Below, in pieces: positions 1-8,888 of a stretch of DNA of 64,000 nucleotides. Origin of the DNA: an uncultured Clostridia bacterium. Lineage in GTDB: Bacteria; Bacillota; Clostridia; Christensenellales; Aristaeellaceae. The notes beneath the pieces were generated by a model that worked only from the letters and a program-made list of their open reading frames with translations, ran no database searches and had not been told where the DNA came from. The DNA is taken from positions 1 through 64,000 of the forward strand of contig CAKUFG010000006.1 in NCBI GenBank assembly GCA_934647235.1, written 5' to 3'. The stretch's first letter is position 1. Each line of letters begins with the position of its first letter. The translations under genes were made by a program, and so were the position numbers.

Positions 1-351
1 TCCGGCAAAATCAATGATAGCCGATTTGAAAAGCTGTCCGCCGACTATGAAAATGAGCAAGCAGAGCTGACGGAGAAGATGCAGCTTTTGGAACAGGAGA
101 TTGCCCAGCAGGAGGAAGAAGCCGACAGCATTGAGCAGTTCATCCGCAGAGCAAAGAAATACCCAGAACTGACGGAACTGACACCGGCAGTCCTGCATGA
201 TCTTGTGAATAAGGTATATGTTTGTGCTCCCGACAAAAGCAGCGGACATAGGGTGCAGGATGTACGGATCAGCCTCGCCTGTATCGGATTCCTGCCCGAA
301 AGCATTATTACAGAAATGGTCAATCACGCAGTAAAAAGCAGAACAGCGTGA
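1..351 (+). CDS. Large serine recombinase, C-terminal fragment (DUF4368-type tail)
   Basis: The reading frame is open from base 1 and ends at a TGA, so only the last 116 residues are present. The fragment starts in a charged coiled coil (repeated E/Q/K heptads, roughly residues 10-50). It ends in a compact domain with LVNKVYV and IGFLPES segments, as in the C-terminal domain of Tn5397 TndX-like large serine recombinases that excise and integrate conjugative or mobilisable elements. The catalytic N-terminal domain lies outside the window. The gene is probably the last one of a mobile element whose right end falls close by. It could also be a decayed remnant; the upstream sequence would decide. 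Confidence 0.72.
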   Translation, partial: SGKINDSRFEKLSADYENEQAELTEKMQLLEQEIAQQEEEADSIEQFIRRAKKYPELTELTPAVLHDLVNKVYVCAPDKSSGHRVQDVRISLACIGFLPESIITEMVNHAVKSRTA

Positions 352-369
352 CTTCACGCCACGCTGTTC
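341..369 (+). terminator. Hairpin overlapping the recombinase stop codon
   Basis: A perfect 10-bp stem (GAACAGCGTG at 341-350, CACGCTGTTC at 360-369) with a 9-nt loop begins just before the TGA and is followed by a short T-rich stretch. It is a plausible intrinsic terminator for the recombinase gene. The T-run is weak. Confidence 0.55.
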
Positions 370-435
370 TTACTAAACGCTATAAACCTGTCTTATTACG
401 AGCTGCCTTCCTGCCGTTGTTTTTTGTGATGCGGT

Positions 436-912
436 TTACTGGCTCAGCAGCGCCTGCAGCGCCGCCAGGTGGTTGATCAGCAGCGTGCGCGTTTCCAGCA
501 CCGATGTGGTGTTGGTCTGGATGATGCTGAAGTATGCGTCCAGATCGGCGTACAGCGCATCGATGGCCTCTGCGGGGATGATGCGGCCGCCTTCGCCGTC
601 TAGGGCGATGGCTACGGCGTTCAGCTGATCCATGGCGTGCACCGATTGGCGGATCTGCGACAGGCGCGAGGCGGTATCGGACTGCACGGAGCTGGGCAGC
701 TTATCCACCAGCGCTTTGGCGCTGATGCAGCTGGAGCGGATGCGCTGCGCCAGCTGCTGCTGGGCGGCGGTATGATAGCTGCGTTCGCGGGAATAGGCAA
801 TGCCAAAGTATATGCAGCCGGCCACGGCCAGCACAAGCAACACGGCCATCACACGGGCGCGCGCCCGGGAATTGCTTAAATTCTGCCGTACCTGCTGGGA
901 ATAACGGTACAT
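436..912 (-). CDS. Hypothetical single-pass membrane protein
   Basis: 158 residues. The start is the ATG at 912, preceded by an AGGAGGT-type ribosome binding site at 917-922; a longer in-frame extension to 963 would place that site inside the coding region. Residues 1-20 are basic, then one hydrophobic segment (VMAVLLVLAVAGCIYFGIAY) spans the membrane. The rest is a helical, Gln/Ser-rich external domain with no cysteines or catalytic motif that I recognise. It sits between the mobile-element edge and the divergent plsX operon. Function unknown. Confidence 0.6.
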   Translation of the reverse strand: MYRYSQQVRQNLSNSRARARVMAVLLVLAVAGCIYFGIAYSRERSYHTAAQQQLAQRIRSSCISAKALVDKLPSSVQSDTASRLSQIRQSVHAMDQLNAVAIALDGEGGRIIPAEAIDALYADLDAYFSIIQTNTTSVLETRTLLINHLAALQALLSQ

Positions 913-1065
913 TTTTACCTCCTTTTTCCCACGAAAAATGGGAATACCTTTGCAGTATAGCACATTTCGCGCATTTCGTAAAGCGCTTGCGCGTATCCGT
1001 TACATTGCGGGGTGTATCTGCGGCGATTTCGTGCTTTGCTGTCCGCAGCCATTCCGCGCTTTATC

Positions 1066-1094
1066 TTGTAAAATTCGCGAAAATATGCTATAAT
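1066..1094 (+). promoter_or_regulatory. SigA-type promoter of the plsX operon
   Basis: TTGTAA at 1066-1071, a 17-bp spacer and TATAAT at 1089-1094, with an upstream TGC that makes an extended -10. Transcription would start near 1101, about 30 bases before plsX. Confidence 0.75.
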
Positions 1095-1130
1095 TTTTGA
1101 GATTTGAGGAAAGAAGGATGGTGAGCGCAG

Positions 1131-2141
1131 TTGACGCGCATTTATCTGGACGCGATGGGCGGGGACAACGCGCCCAAATGCACGGCGGAGGGCGCCATTG
1201 AGGCCCTGCGCGCGGACAGCGACCTGCGGATTACCATGGGGGGCGACGCCGCGCAGCTTACGCCCCTGCTGATGGATTGCGACGATGTGCGCGAGCGCAT
1301 CACCGTGGAGCATACCACGCAGGTGATCACCAACCACGATTCCCCCGTCATGGCCGTGCGTACCATGAAGGACAGCAGCATCGTACGCGGCATGATGACC
1401 GTGCGCGATGGCGAGGCAGACGGCTTTGTGTCCGCCGGTTCCACCGGCGCGGTGCTGGCTGCGGGCATGTTCCGCCTGGGCCGCCTGGATGGCATTGACC
1501 GTCCCGCCCTGGCCCCGCTGATGCCCAACGGCAAGGGCTATTTTCTGCTGATTGACAGCGGCGCAAATGTGGACTGTAAGCCGGAATACCTGCGGCAGTT
1601 CGCCATCATGGGCGATATCTATATGCGCCGCGTGCAGGGCATGAAGGAGCCGCGCGTGGGCCTGCTCAATATCGGCGCGGAAAGCGAAAAGGGCAACCAG
1701 CTGACGAAGGAAACCTACCCTCTGCTGGAAAAAGCGCCCGTTCACTTTGTGGGCAATGTGGAAGGCCGCGATGTGACCAACGACGTGGCCGACGTGATCG
1801 TGGCCGACGGCTTTGCGGGCAACCTGATCCTCAAATTTATGGAAGGCATGGCCGGGACGCTGCTGGGTATCATCAAAAAAGAGCTGCTCAGCGATTTCCG
1901 CGGCAAGCTGGGCGCGCTGATCGCCAAGCCCGCCTTCAGGCGCGTAAAGAAACTGATGGACTATACCGAGGTGGGCGGCGCGCCGCTGCTGGGCGTAAAG
2001 GGCGCGGTGGTCAAGGCGCACGGCTCCTCCAACGGCCATGCCATCGCCTGCGCTATCCGCCAGGCCGCCGTCATGGCGCGCACGGGCGTGGCGCAAACCA
2101 TCGAGGAAACGTTAAAAAACATGCCGCAGGCGGATGAATAA
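1131..2141 (+). CDS. plsX: Phosphate acyltransferase PlsX
   Basis: 336 residues, the usual length of PlsX, which converts acyl-ACP to acyl-phosphate, the first step of the PlsX/PlsY route to lysophosphatidic acid in Gram-positive bacteria. The N-terminus shows the family motif YLDAMGGDNAP; later come SAGSTGA, NIGAESEKGN and ADGFAGN, all typical of PlsX. The start is a TTG at 1131, because the frame is closed just upstream and GGTGAG at 1120-1125 serves as ribosome binding site. It is the first gene of the operon plsX-acpP-rnc-smc-ftsY; no fapR is next to it in this window. Confidence 0.95.
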   Translation: MTRIYLDAMGGDNAPKCTAEGAIEALRADSDLRITMGGDAAQLTPLLMDCDDVRERITVEHTTQVITNHDSPVMAVRTMKDSSIVRGMMTVRDGEADGFVSAGSTGAVLAAGMFRLGRLDGIDRPALAPLMPNGKGYFLLIDSGANVDCKPEYLRQFAIMGDIYMRRVQGMKEPRVGLLNIGAESEKGNQLTKETYPLLEKAPVHFVGNVEGRDVTNDVADVIVADGFAGNLILKFMEGMAGTLLGIIKKELLSDFRGKLGALIAKPAFRRVKKLMDYTEVGGAPLLGVKGAVVKAHGSSNGHAIACAIRQAAVMARTGVAQTIEETLKNMPQADE

Positions 2142-2183
2142 TCCCCCGCGCGCATAGCATCCATACATAAGGAGGAAAATAAA

Positions 2184-2414
2184 ATGACGACCTATGAAAA
2201 AGTAAAGCAGCTGATTTCCGTGCAGCTCAAGGCCCCCGAAGACAAAATTACCCCCGAATCCCGCCTGGTTGAGGATCTGGGCGCCGACAGCGCCAACGTG
2301 ATGGTGATGATCATGGAGCTGGAGGATCAGTTCAACATCATGGTGGAGGACGATATGATCATGAAGCTCAAGACCGTGGACGACGTGGTCAAGTACATCG
2401 ATTCCAAGGCCTAA
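2184..2414 (+). CDS. acpP: Acyl carrier protein
   Basis: 76 residues, acidic, with a strong AAGGAGG ribosome binding site. It carries the fatty acyl chain on a 4'-phosphopantetheine arm. The attachment serine is Ser36 in the motif GADSANVMVMIMELEDQF. The usual motif is DSL, so the residue after the serine is Ala instead of Leu, and the following positions also differ (Asn-Val-Met for Asp-x-Val). The position beside plsX, the substrate-using enzyme, supports the role in fatty acid synthesis. A specialised carrier protein is possible but less likely in this operon. Confidence 0.9.
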   Translation: MTTYEKVKQLISVQLKAPEDKITPESRLVEDLGADSANVMVMIMELEDQFNIMVEDDMIMKLKTVDDVVKYIDSKA

Positions 2415-2430
2415 CCAATTTTCACGCCCG

Positions 2431-2466
2431 GAAAACAGGCTGCCAGCTTTCGCGCAGCCCGTTTTC
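2431..2466 (+). other. Intergenic hairpin between acpP and rnc
   Basis: GAAAAC-A-GGCTGC at 2431-2443 pairs with GCAGCC-C-GTTTTC at 2454-2466, leaving one A/C mismatch and a 10-nt loop. No T-run follows. It may stabilise the 3' end of the abundant acpP message or reduce read-through into rnc. Confidence 0.5.
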
Positions 2467-2492
2467 TGCGCGCGGAGAAGGAGTTCTTATCC

Positions 2493-3164
2493 GTGAATAC
2501 TGCCCATCTTGAAGAAGCGCTGCAATATCATTTTCATAATCCCGCGCTTTTGCGACTGGCGCTCACCCACCCCTCCTGCGGGGCTGAAAACAATCAGCGG
2601 CTGGAGTTCCTGGGCGATGCGGTGCTGCAATTGGCCATGAGCGATATCGTCTTTGCCGCCCACCCCGAGCAGGAGGAGGGGGGCATGACGTTTTTGCGCG
2701 CGCGCATGGTGCGCGAGGAAACGCTGTGCACCGTGGCGCGGCACCTGCAATTGGGCCGTTACCTGCGCATGGATCATGGGTGCGAGATCACCGGCGGGCG
2801 CGAGCGCCCTGCCGTGCTGGCCGACGCCATGGAGGCCGTGCTGGCGGCCGTTTATCTGGACGCGGGCTTTGATACCGCGGCCGCGCTGGTGCGCGCCCTT
2901 TGGCCGCGCGAGCAGGAGGTTCCCCTGCCCGTGACGGATAACAAAACCGCCCTGCAGGAGCTGCTGCAGGGGCAGGGGCTGCCCTCGCCTGAATATCAAA
3001 CCCTGGCTGAGGAGGGCCCGGCGCACCTGCGCATATTCACCGTAGCCGTCTATACCCAGGGTCAGGAGGCCGGGCGCGGGCGCGGCAACAGCAAAAAGCG
3101 CGCCGAACAGGCGGCTGCGGGCGAGGCGCTCAAGCGTCTGCGCGCGGCGGAGGAAACCAAATGA
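2493..3164 (+). CDS. rnc: Ribonuclease III
   Basis: 223 residues. It cleaves double-stranded RNA in rRNA and mRNA processing. The catalytic domain has the signature NQRLEFLGDAVL at residues 34-45 and the second acidic cluster LADAMEAVLAAVYLDAG near residue 110. The C-terminal third is the double-stranded RNA-binding domain, ending in the GRGNSKKRAEQAAA type of helix. The start is GTG at 2493 with GGAGAAGGAG ahead of it. The stop overlaps the smc start (ATGA), indicating translational coupling; rnc-smc-ftsY is a conserved order in Bacillota. Confidence 0.95.
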   Translation: MNTAHLEEALQYHFHNPALLRLALTHPSCGAENNQRLEFLGDAVLQLAMSDIVFAAHPEQEEGGMTFLRARMVREETLCTVARHLQLGRYLRMDHGCEITGGRERPAVLADAMEAVLAAVYLDAGFDTAAALVRALWPREQEVPLPVTDNKTALQELLQGQGLPSPEYQTLAEEGPAHLRIFTVAVYTQGQEAGRGRGNSKKRAEQAAAGEALKRLRAAEETK

Positions 3165-6100
3165 AGCTGAAAAAGCTGGAAATTTACGGCTTCAAGTCCT
3201 TCGCGCAGCGCACCGAGGTGGTCTTTAACGGCGGTATCACCGGCATTGTCGGCCCCAATGGATCGGGCAAAAGCAATATCGGCGATGCGGTCAAATGGGT
3301 GCTGGGCGAGCAGAACCCCCGTGAGCTGCGCGGCGGCAGCATGCAGGACGTCATCTTCAACGGCACCGAAAAGCGCAAAAAGCTGGCCTACGCCGAGGTT
3401 ACGCTAGTGTTTGACAACGAGGATGGCGCGCTGAAAACCAAGTTTACCGAGGTGGCCGTCACCCGCCGGCTGTACCGCAACGGCGACAGCGAATACTATC
3501 TCAATAAAACCGCCTGCCGACTCAAGGATATCAAGGAGCTTTTCTACGATACCGGCGTGGGCAAGGACGGCTATTCCAATATCGGCCAGGGTCGTATCGA
3601 CGATATCCTGTCCAATAAAAGCGAGGATCGCCGCGAGGTATTTGAAGAAGCGGCGGGCATCAGCACCTTCCGCGTGCGCAAGGAGGAAGCCGAGCGCAAG
3701 CTGACCCGCACGCTGGAAAACCTGGATCGCGTGAACGACATCCTGGAAGAATTGGGCGGCCGCATCGAGCCCCTGCACGAGCAGGCGCAGTCCGCCCTGA
3801 AATATCAGGAGCTTTCCGGCAAGCTCAAAACGTTGGAAATGAACATCTTCCTGCTGAAGAACGATAAGCTGGCGCAGCGCATGAAGGAGCTGAACGAAAC
3901 CATCGAGGCGCTGCGCGACGCGCTGCTGCAGCATGAGGCGCGGCTGCATGAAAACAGCCAGGAGCGCGCCATGCTGGATCAGGCCGTGCAGCAGCTGGAC
4001 GATGAAATCAGCCAGGCGCGCGCCGAAAGCCGCCTGCGCACCGAGGAGCTGCATCAGCTGGAAAGCGCCCGCGACCGCATGGAGCAGCGCAGCGAATCGC
4101 TGCAGAAGGACGTGCAGCGCATGCAGGAGGAGGAGCAGTCCCGCGCTGCCCGCCTGGACGAGCTGGCGGCGCTGACCCAGCAGGGACAGGGCGATGATGA
4201 GGCCGCCAGCCGCGCGCTGGAAAAGGCGCGCAATGCGCTGGACGCGCTGGTGCGCCAGGCGGATGAAGCCGCCGCGCGGGCGGACGAAGCCGAGCAGGCG
4301 CTCAACCAGCACAAGACCGATATCCTGTCGGCCGTCAATCGCCTGAGCGACGCGCGCAACACCCAAACCCAGAAGCAGGCCATGTGCGCCCAGATGGAGC
4401 AGTACCTGAGCCAGCTTCAGGGCAGCGAAGCCGAATTGAAGCTGCAGTCCGTCGCCCTGCAGCAGCAGCACGACGATGCGATCGGCCAGCAAAAGGCCGC
4501 GCAGGACGCGCTGAGCGGCGCGCGCGACGAGGCGCAGCGTCTGGAGGCCGGGGTGCGTGCCCTGACGCTGGAAAATCAGCAAAAGTCCGAGCGCGCGCAG
4601 CAGCTGGCCATGTCCATGCAGTCTGCCCGCAGCCGCCTGAAGGTGCTGCGCGAAATGGCCCGCGATATGGAGGGCTATGCCAACGCCGTGCGCCGCGCGC
4701 TGCAATACGCGCAGAACGATCCCAATGTGTGCGGCGTGGTGGCGCAGCTGATGCAGGCCCCCAAGGAACTGGAGGCCGCGCTGGACGCGGTACTGGGCGG
4801 CAGCCTGCAGAACATCGTCACCACCGATGATGTAACCGCCAAAAAACTGATTGAATATCTCAAGCGCAGCGAGTCGGGCCGCGCCACCTTCCTGCCGCTG
4901 TCCAACGTGCGCTCCTATACCCTGAGCAATGAGGAACGCCGCGTGCTGTCCATGTCCGGCTGCCTGGGCGTGGCCAGCGAGCTGATTACCTACGATCAGC
5001 GCTATCGCCCGGTGATGGAAAATCTGCTGGGCCGCACCGTGGTGGCGCAGAATCTGGATGCAGCCTTGCCCATCATGCGCGCGGGGCGCTACGCCTTCCG
5101 GCTGGTCACGCTGGACGGCCAGGTGATGCACTCCGGCGGCTCCATGACGGGCGGCTCCATGCGCGGCAAAACCAGCAATTTCCTTTCGCGCGAACGCGAA
5201 ATCAAGGAGCTGACCGCGCAGCTTGCCCAGGATGAGCAGGCGCTCTCCGCCCTGCAGCAGGACGTCGCCGCCATGCAGGAGCGCCAGGCCGAGGCAAAAC
5301 GTCTGCGCAACGAGGGCATGGAGGCCATGCATCAGCAGGAAATTGCTGTGGCCCGCGAGCAGGAGCGCGTGTTCAATGCCTCCTCCGAATTGCAGGCGCA
5401 TACCCAGCGCCTGGAAAAGACGCAGCAGGCCATCACCCAGCTGACTGAAAGCATCGCCGAGATCCGCGCCGATCTGCAATTGCTCACCGAGGGCACGCAG
5501 TCCGCGGCGGTGGATCGTGAAGCGCTGGATCAAAAGACGGAAGAGCTGCAGAACGCCCTGCGCACCGCCCGCGATCAGGCCGACAGCCTGCGCGATCAGG
5601 TGACGCAGCAGCGGCTGCAGTTTGCCGAGATGGAGCACAGCATCGAAACCCTGCGCCGCGATAAGGCGCGCTGGGCCGAGGAAAGCGCCGCCCTGCAGGG
5701 CACGCTGAACGCCCTGCGGGAGAAAATCGCCGCGCAGCGCCAGCAGGCGCAGGAGGCGGAGGGGCAGCTTGCCCAGCTTCGCCAGGCCGCGCAGCAGCAG
5801 GCCGAGGCCGCCAGGCAGGCCGATGCAGATACCGATCAACTGGAGCAAAAGCGCCAGGCGCAGCTTGCCCATCAGCGTGAGCTGGTGGAGGAAAGCGAAC
5901 GCCTGCATGAGCGCCACACCCAGGACGGCGATCAGCTGCACCGCACGGAGATCCTGTACGACCGCGCGGACAACGAGCAGAAAACGCTGTCCGAGCACAT
6001 GTGGAATACCTACGAGGCCACCCTGGCCACGGCGGAGGAGTTCCGCCTGCCGGCGGGCGAGTTTGCCCTCACATCGGGCGAGCGAGACGCCAACGGCCTG

Positions 6101-6721
6101 CGCCGCGAGATCCGCGAGCTGGGGCCCATCAACGCCCACGCCGTGGAGGAATACGCCCAGACCAAGGAGCGCTTTGACGATCTTTCCCGTCAAAAGGAGG
6201 ATATGACCAAGGCCGAAAGCGATCTGCGCGGGCTGATCAAGCGCCTGCTGTCCCAGATGGAAAAGCAGTTTGTGACGGAGTTTGACCGGCTGAACGGCTA
6301 TTTCCAGCAGACGTTTGTGCGCCTGTTCGGCGGCGGCCAGGCGGAGCTGAAGCTGACCGACCCCAACGATCCGCTCTCCTGCGGCATCGAGGTGGTGGCG
6401 CAGCCGCCGGGCAAAAAGCTGCAGCTGCTCTCGCTTCTTTCGGGCGGCGAGCGCGCGCTGACGGCCATCGCTATCCTGTTCGCCATGCTCAAGGTGAAGC
6501 CTTCGCCGTTCTGCATTCTGGATGAAATCGAGGCGGCGCTGGACGACGCGAATATCAGCTATTTTGCCGACTATCTGGTGGAGTTTGCCAAGACCACGCA
6601 GTTTGTGGTGGTTACGCACCGCAAGGGCACCATGGAGCGCTGCGATTCGCTGTACGGCGTGGCCATGGAGGAAAAGGGCGTATCCAGCATGGTCAGCGTA
6701 AATCTGGAGAATTATCATTAA
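3161..6721 (+). CDS. smc: Chromosome segregation ATPase SMC
   Basis: 1186 residues, the normal size. Layout: N-terminal ATPase half with Walker A GPNGSGKSN at residues 31-39, a long coiled coil, the hinge at roughly residues 515-670 (with GSMTGGSMRG at its end), the returning coiled coil, and the C-terminal ATPase half with signature LSGGERALTA near residue 1092 and Walker B FCILDEIEAALDD near 1117. It forms the condensin ring with ScpA and ScpB. The coiled coils are very rich in Gln, Ala and Arg, matching the high-GC codon use. Confidence 0.97.
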   Translation: MKLKKLEIYGFKSFAQRTEVVFNGGITGIVGPNGSGKSNIGDAVKWVLGEQNPRELRGGSMQDVIFNGTEKRKKLAYAEVTLVFDNEDGALKTKFTEVAVTRRLYRNGDSEYYLNKTACRLKDIKELFYDTGVGKDGYSNIGQGRIDDILSNKSEDRREVFEEAAGISTFRVRKEEAERKLTRTLENLDRVNDILEELGGRIEPLHEQAQSALKYQELSGKLKTLEMNIFLLKNDKLAQRMKELNETIEALRDALLQHEARLHENSQERAMLDQAVQQLDDEISQARAESRLRTEELHQLESARDRMEQRSESLQKDVQRMQEEEQSRAARLDELAALTQQGQGDDEAASRALEKARNALDALVRQADEAAARADEAEQALNQHKTDILSAVNRLSDARNTQTQKQAMCAQMEQYLSQLQGSEAELKLQSVALQQQHDDAIGQQKAAQDALSGARDEAQRLEAGVRALTLENQQKSERAQQLAMSMQSARSRLKVLREMARDMEGYANAVRRALQYAQNDPNVCGVVAQLMQAPKELEAALDAVLGGSLQNIVTTDDVTAKKLIEYLKRSESGRATFLPLSNVRSYTLSNEERRVLSMSGCLGVASELITYDQRYRPVMENLLGRTVVAQNLDAALPIMRAGRYAFRLVTLDGQVMHSGGSMTGGSMRGKTSNFLSREREIKELTAQLAQDEQALSALQQDVAAMQERQAEAKRLRNEGMEAMHQQEIAVAREQERVFNASSELQAHTQRLEKTQQAITQLTESIAEIRADLQLLTEGTQSAAVDREALDQKTEELQNALRTARDQADSLRDQVTQQRLQFAEMEHSIETLRRDKARWAEESAALQGTLNALREKIAAQRQQAQEAEGQLAQLRQAAQQQAEAARQADADTDQLEQKRQAQLAHQRELVEESERLHERHTQDGDQLHRTEILYDRADNEQKTLSEHMWNTYEATLATAEEFRLPAGEFALTSGERDANGLRREIRELGPINAHAVEEYAQTKERFDDLSRQKEDMTKAESDLRGLIKRLLSQMEKQFVTEFDRLNGYFQQTFVRLFGGGQAELKLTDPNDPLSCGIEVVAQPPGKKLQLLSLLSGGERALTAIAILFAMLKVKPSPFCILDEIEAALDDANISYFADYLVEFAKTTQFVVVTHRKGTMERCDSLYGVAMEEKGVSSMVSVNLENYH

Positions 6722-6745
6722 CAATAGATCAAAGGAGGCGCAGTT

Positions 6746-7663
6746 ATGGGCTTTTTTGACCGGTTGAAGAAGGGCCTTTCCAAGTCGCGCGGCAACCTGA
6801 CCGAGCGCGTGGACGAGCTGGTGGAAAACACCGCCGTGGTGGACGATGATTTTTATGAGGAGCTGACGGACATCCTGCTGCTCTCCGATGTGGGCGTGCG
6901 CGCCAGCACCGAGATCATTGACGAGCTTCGCCGCCGCGTGGAGGAAAAGAAGGTAAAGGACGCGCGCACCGCCCGGCAGATGTTCAAGGATCTGCTGGTG
7001 GAGGAGATGAACATTCCCCGTCCGCCGCTGCATTGGCCCATGGTCATGTTTGTGGTGGGCGTAAACGGCGTGGGTAAAACCACCACCGTGGGCAAGCTGG
7101 CCCTGCGCTTTCAGGAGATTGGCCGCAGCGTCATCCTGGCTGCGGCGGATACCTTCCGCGCTGCGGCGGACGATCAGCTGTCCGTATGGGCCGAGCGCGC
7201 GCATGTGCCGCTGATCAAGCATCAGATGGGCAGCGATCCTGCCGCCGTGGTGTTTGACGCGGTGCAGGCCGCCAAGGCGCGCAAGGCGGACCTGCTGATT
7301 ATCGACACCGCCGGCCGCCTGCACAACAAAAAGAACCTGATGGAAGAGCTGTCCAAGATGCGCCGCATCATCGACCGCGAATACAGCGAGGCCACGGTGC
7401 GCTGCATGCTGATTATGGACGCGACCACCGGCCAGAACGGCCTGAACCAGGCCAAGATGTTCAAGGACGCGGTGGAAATCAACGGCATCATCCTGACCAA
7501 GCTGGATGGCACCGCCAAGGGCGGCGTGGCCATCGCCATCCGCCGCGAGCTGAACGTGCCCGTGTGGTATATCGGCGTGGGCGAGGGCATCGACGATCTG
7601 CAGGCCTTTGAGGCCAAGGCCTTTGTCAACGCGCTGTTTGGCGATAACGAGCCGGATAAGTGA
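6746..7663 (+). CDS. ftsY: Signal recognition particle receptor FtsY
   Basis: 305 residues. It contains the N domain, then the SRP GTPase domain with P-loop GVNGVGKTTTVGKLA at about residues 104-118, AAADTFRAAA, DTAGRLHN, and LTKLDGTAKGG. These motifs define FtsY, which docks Ffh-ribosome complexes to the membrane. It lacks the long acidic A domain of enteric FtsY, as is usual in Bacillota. AGGAGG precedes the ATG by 7 bases. It is the last gene of the plsX operon; ffh is not adjacent. Confidence 0.95.
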   Translation: MGFFDRLKKGLSKSRGNLTERVDELVENTAVVDDDFYEELTDILLLSDVGVRASTEIIDELRRRVEEKKVKDARTARQMFKDLLVEEMNIPRPPLHWPMVMFVVGVNGVGKTTTVGKLALRFQEIGRSVILAAADTFRAAADDQLSVWAERAHVPLIKHQMGSDPAAVVFDAVQAAKARKADLLIIDTAGRLHNKKNLMEELSKMRRIIDREYSEATVRCMLIMDATTGQNGLNQAKMFKDAVEINGIILTKLDGTAKGGVAIAIRRELNVPVWYIGVGEGIDDLQAFEAKAFVNALFGDNEPDK

Positions 7664-7727
7664 TAGGGCGAAGGCTGGCAGGCTACAGGGGCGGTTTAGT
7701 TGTAAGCGCTGCAGGAAAAGGCCAACC

Positions 7728-7893
7728 AAAAGGCTTCTCCTTGAGGAGAAGCTGTCAGGCTTGTCCTGACTGATGAGGTGTAGGCTGCAAAGCAGCCGTT
7801 ATCATGACTGAATTAAGGGGTAACGCCGCTGCGGCGGCTACACCTCATCCGGCTCATTACATTCGCCACCTTCTCCTCAAGGAGAAGGCTTTT
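7728..7893. repeat. 166-bp palindromic-end repeat, copy 1
   Basis: Both ends form hairpins (AGGCTTCTCCTTGAGGAGAAGC at the left, CCTTCTCCTCAAGGAGAAGG at the right), and the outer 55 bp or so are imperfect terminal inverted repeats reading towards GATGAGGTGTAG. A second copy lies in inverted orientation at 37675-37840 with about six differences counted by eye. It encodes nothing. The form resembles a MITE or a REP/BIME-type intergenic element. It fills most of the ftsY-8061 gap (7664-8060). Confidence 0.8.
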
Positions 7894-8001
7894 GCCCAGT
7901 ATCCTGCTCAATATAATGTGTGGCTATAAATGGACGGGTGAGGGGCAAATGAACATCGCCAGTCTGTCCATTGCCCGCCATCCTCAACAAATACGCAAAA
8001 A

Positions 8002-8030
8002 TTGACAAGCTGCATATCGGGGTGTAAAAT
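8002..8030 (+). promoter_or_regulatory. SigA-type promoter
   Basis: TTGACA at 8002-8007, a 17-bp spacer and TAAAAT at 8025-8030, about 30 bp before the start codon at 8061. Confidence 0.75.
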
Positions 8031-8060
8031 AGGAAATCATGATGCTGCGGAGGGGAACGT

Positions 8061-8807
8061 ATGGGAATTATTGAATCGCGCAATAAGGAAGAAGCCCGCC
8101 ATGAGGAAAATGGCGTTGTATATTATGATCGCGGCGTGCTGACGGGCCGCGACGGCCGCAAGTACCTGCGCTATGCCATCCAGACCCACTTTATCGAGGT
8201 GGGCGAGGATAAGTGCGCGCTGATCGAGCGCTATGTGCGCCCGCTGTACCGCGAGGGGGACATGCTGTCCTTCGGCGCCAAGGTGATGGCCATGTGCGAA
8301 AAGACCGTGCGCACGCGCGATGAAGTGAAGCCCGGCTTCTGGGCAAACCTGCTGTGGCGCTTTGCGGGCATCAACCATACGGGCGTGGGCATGCATGAGC
8401 CGCGCAAGCTGCAATTGGTCATCGATATCTGCGGCCTGCCCCGCGTGCTGCTGGCGGTGTTCTGCAGCGCGGTTACCAAGCCTTTTGGCATCCACGGCGT
8501 GTTCTACAAGGTGTGCGGCAAGGGCGTGGCTGGCATCGACGGCTTTTATTTCCGCTCCAGCTTTGATCGCTATAAGGAGCTGGCGCTGATCAACCCCGAT
8601 AACCCCGTGGAGCTGTGCGACGAGATCATGCAGAAAACCGGCATTCCCACCGTGCTGATGGACGCCAACGACATTGACCAGAACCAGCTGGGCAAGTGCC
8701 ATGGCTTCCCGCTGACGGACGATCAGATTCAGGACGCGATGGCGGATAACCCCTCGGGGCAGGGGGACGAGCTGACCCCCTTCATCCTGATCCGCCCGGT
8801 GGAATAA
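8061..8807 (+). CDS. CofE-like (F420-0:gamma-glutamyl ligase family) protein
   Basis: 248 residues, preceded by GGAGGGG. The central segment LPRVLLAVFCSAVTKPFGIHGVFY and the later GIDGFY resemble F420-0:L-glutamate ligase family proteins. Clostridia often carry stand-alone members of this family without any coenzyme F420 biosynthesis, so the substrate is unknown. It is a single gene with its own promoter and a shared terminator downstream. No F420 or folate genes lie next to it. The family assignment is moderately sure; the reaction is not. Confidence 0.55.
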   Translation: MGIIESRNKEEARHEENGVVYYDRGVLTGRDGRKYLRYAIQTHFIEVGEDKCALIERYVRPLYREGDMLSFGAKVMAMCEKTVRTRDEVKPGFWANLLWRFAGINHTGVGMHEPRKLQLVIDICGLPRVLLAVFCSAVTKPFGIHGVFYKVCGKGVAGIDGFYFRSSFDRYKELALINPDNPVELCDEIMQKTGIPTVLMDANDIDQNQLGKCHGFPLTDDQIQDAMADNPSGQGDELTPFILIRPVE

Positions 8808-8835
8808 AAAAGAATTGCCCGAAAAAAGAAAAGCA

Positions 8836-8869
8836 AAAGGGACGCGAGCTTTCCGGCTTGCGTCCCTTT
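8836..8869. terminator. Bidirectional terminator
   Basis: A 14-bp stem (8836-8849 with 8856-8869, one G-T pair) has A-rich and T-rich flanks on either side. It separates the convergent genes ending at 8807 and 8889. Confidence 0.8.
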
Positions 8870-8888
8870 GATATTTGCAGCTTTTGGC

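Noticed and set aside
3404..7729. Very long minus-strand open frame (1441 codons) opposite smc and ftsY
   Set aside because: Its composition (His/Gln/Leu/Ala-rich, no motifs) is that of a shadow frame of GC-rich genes on the other strand; smc and ftsY have full family motifs.
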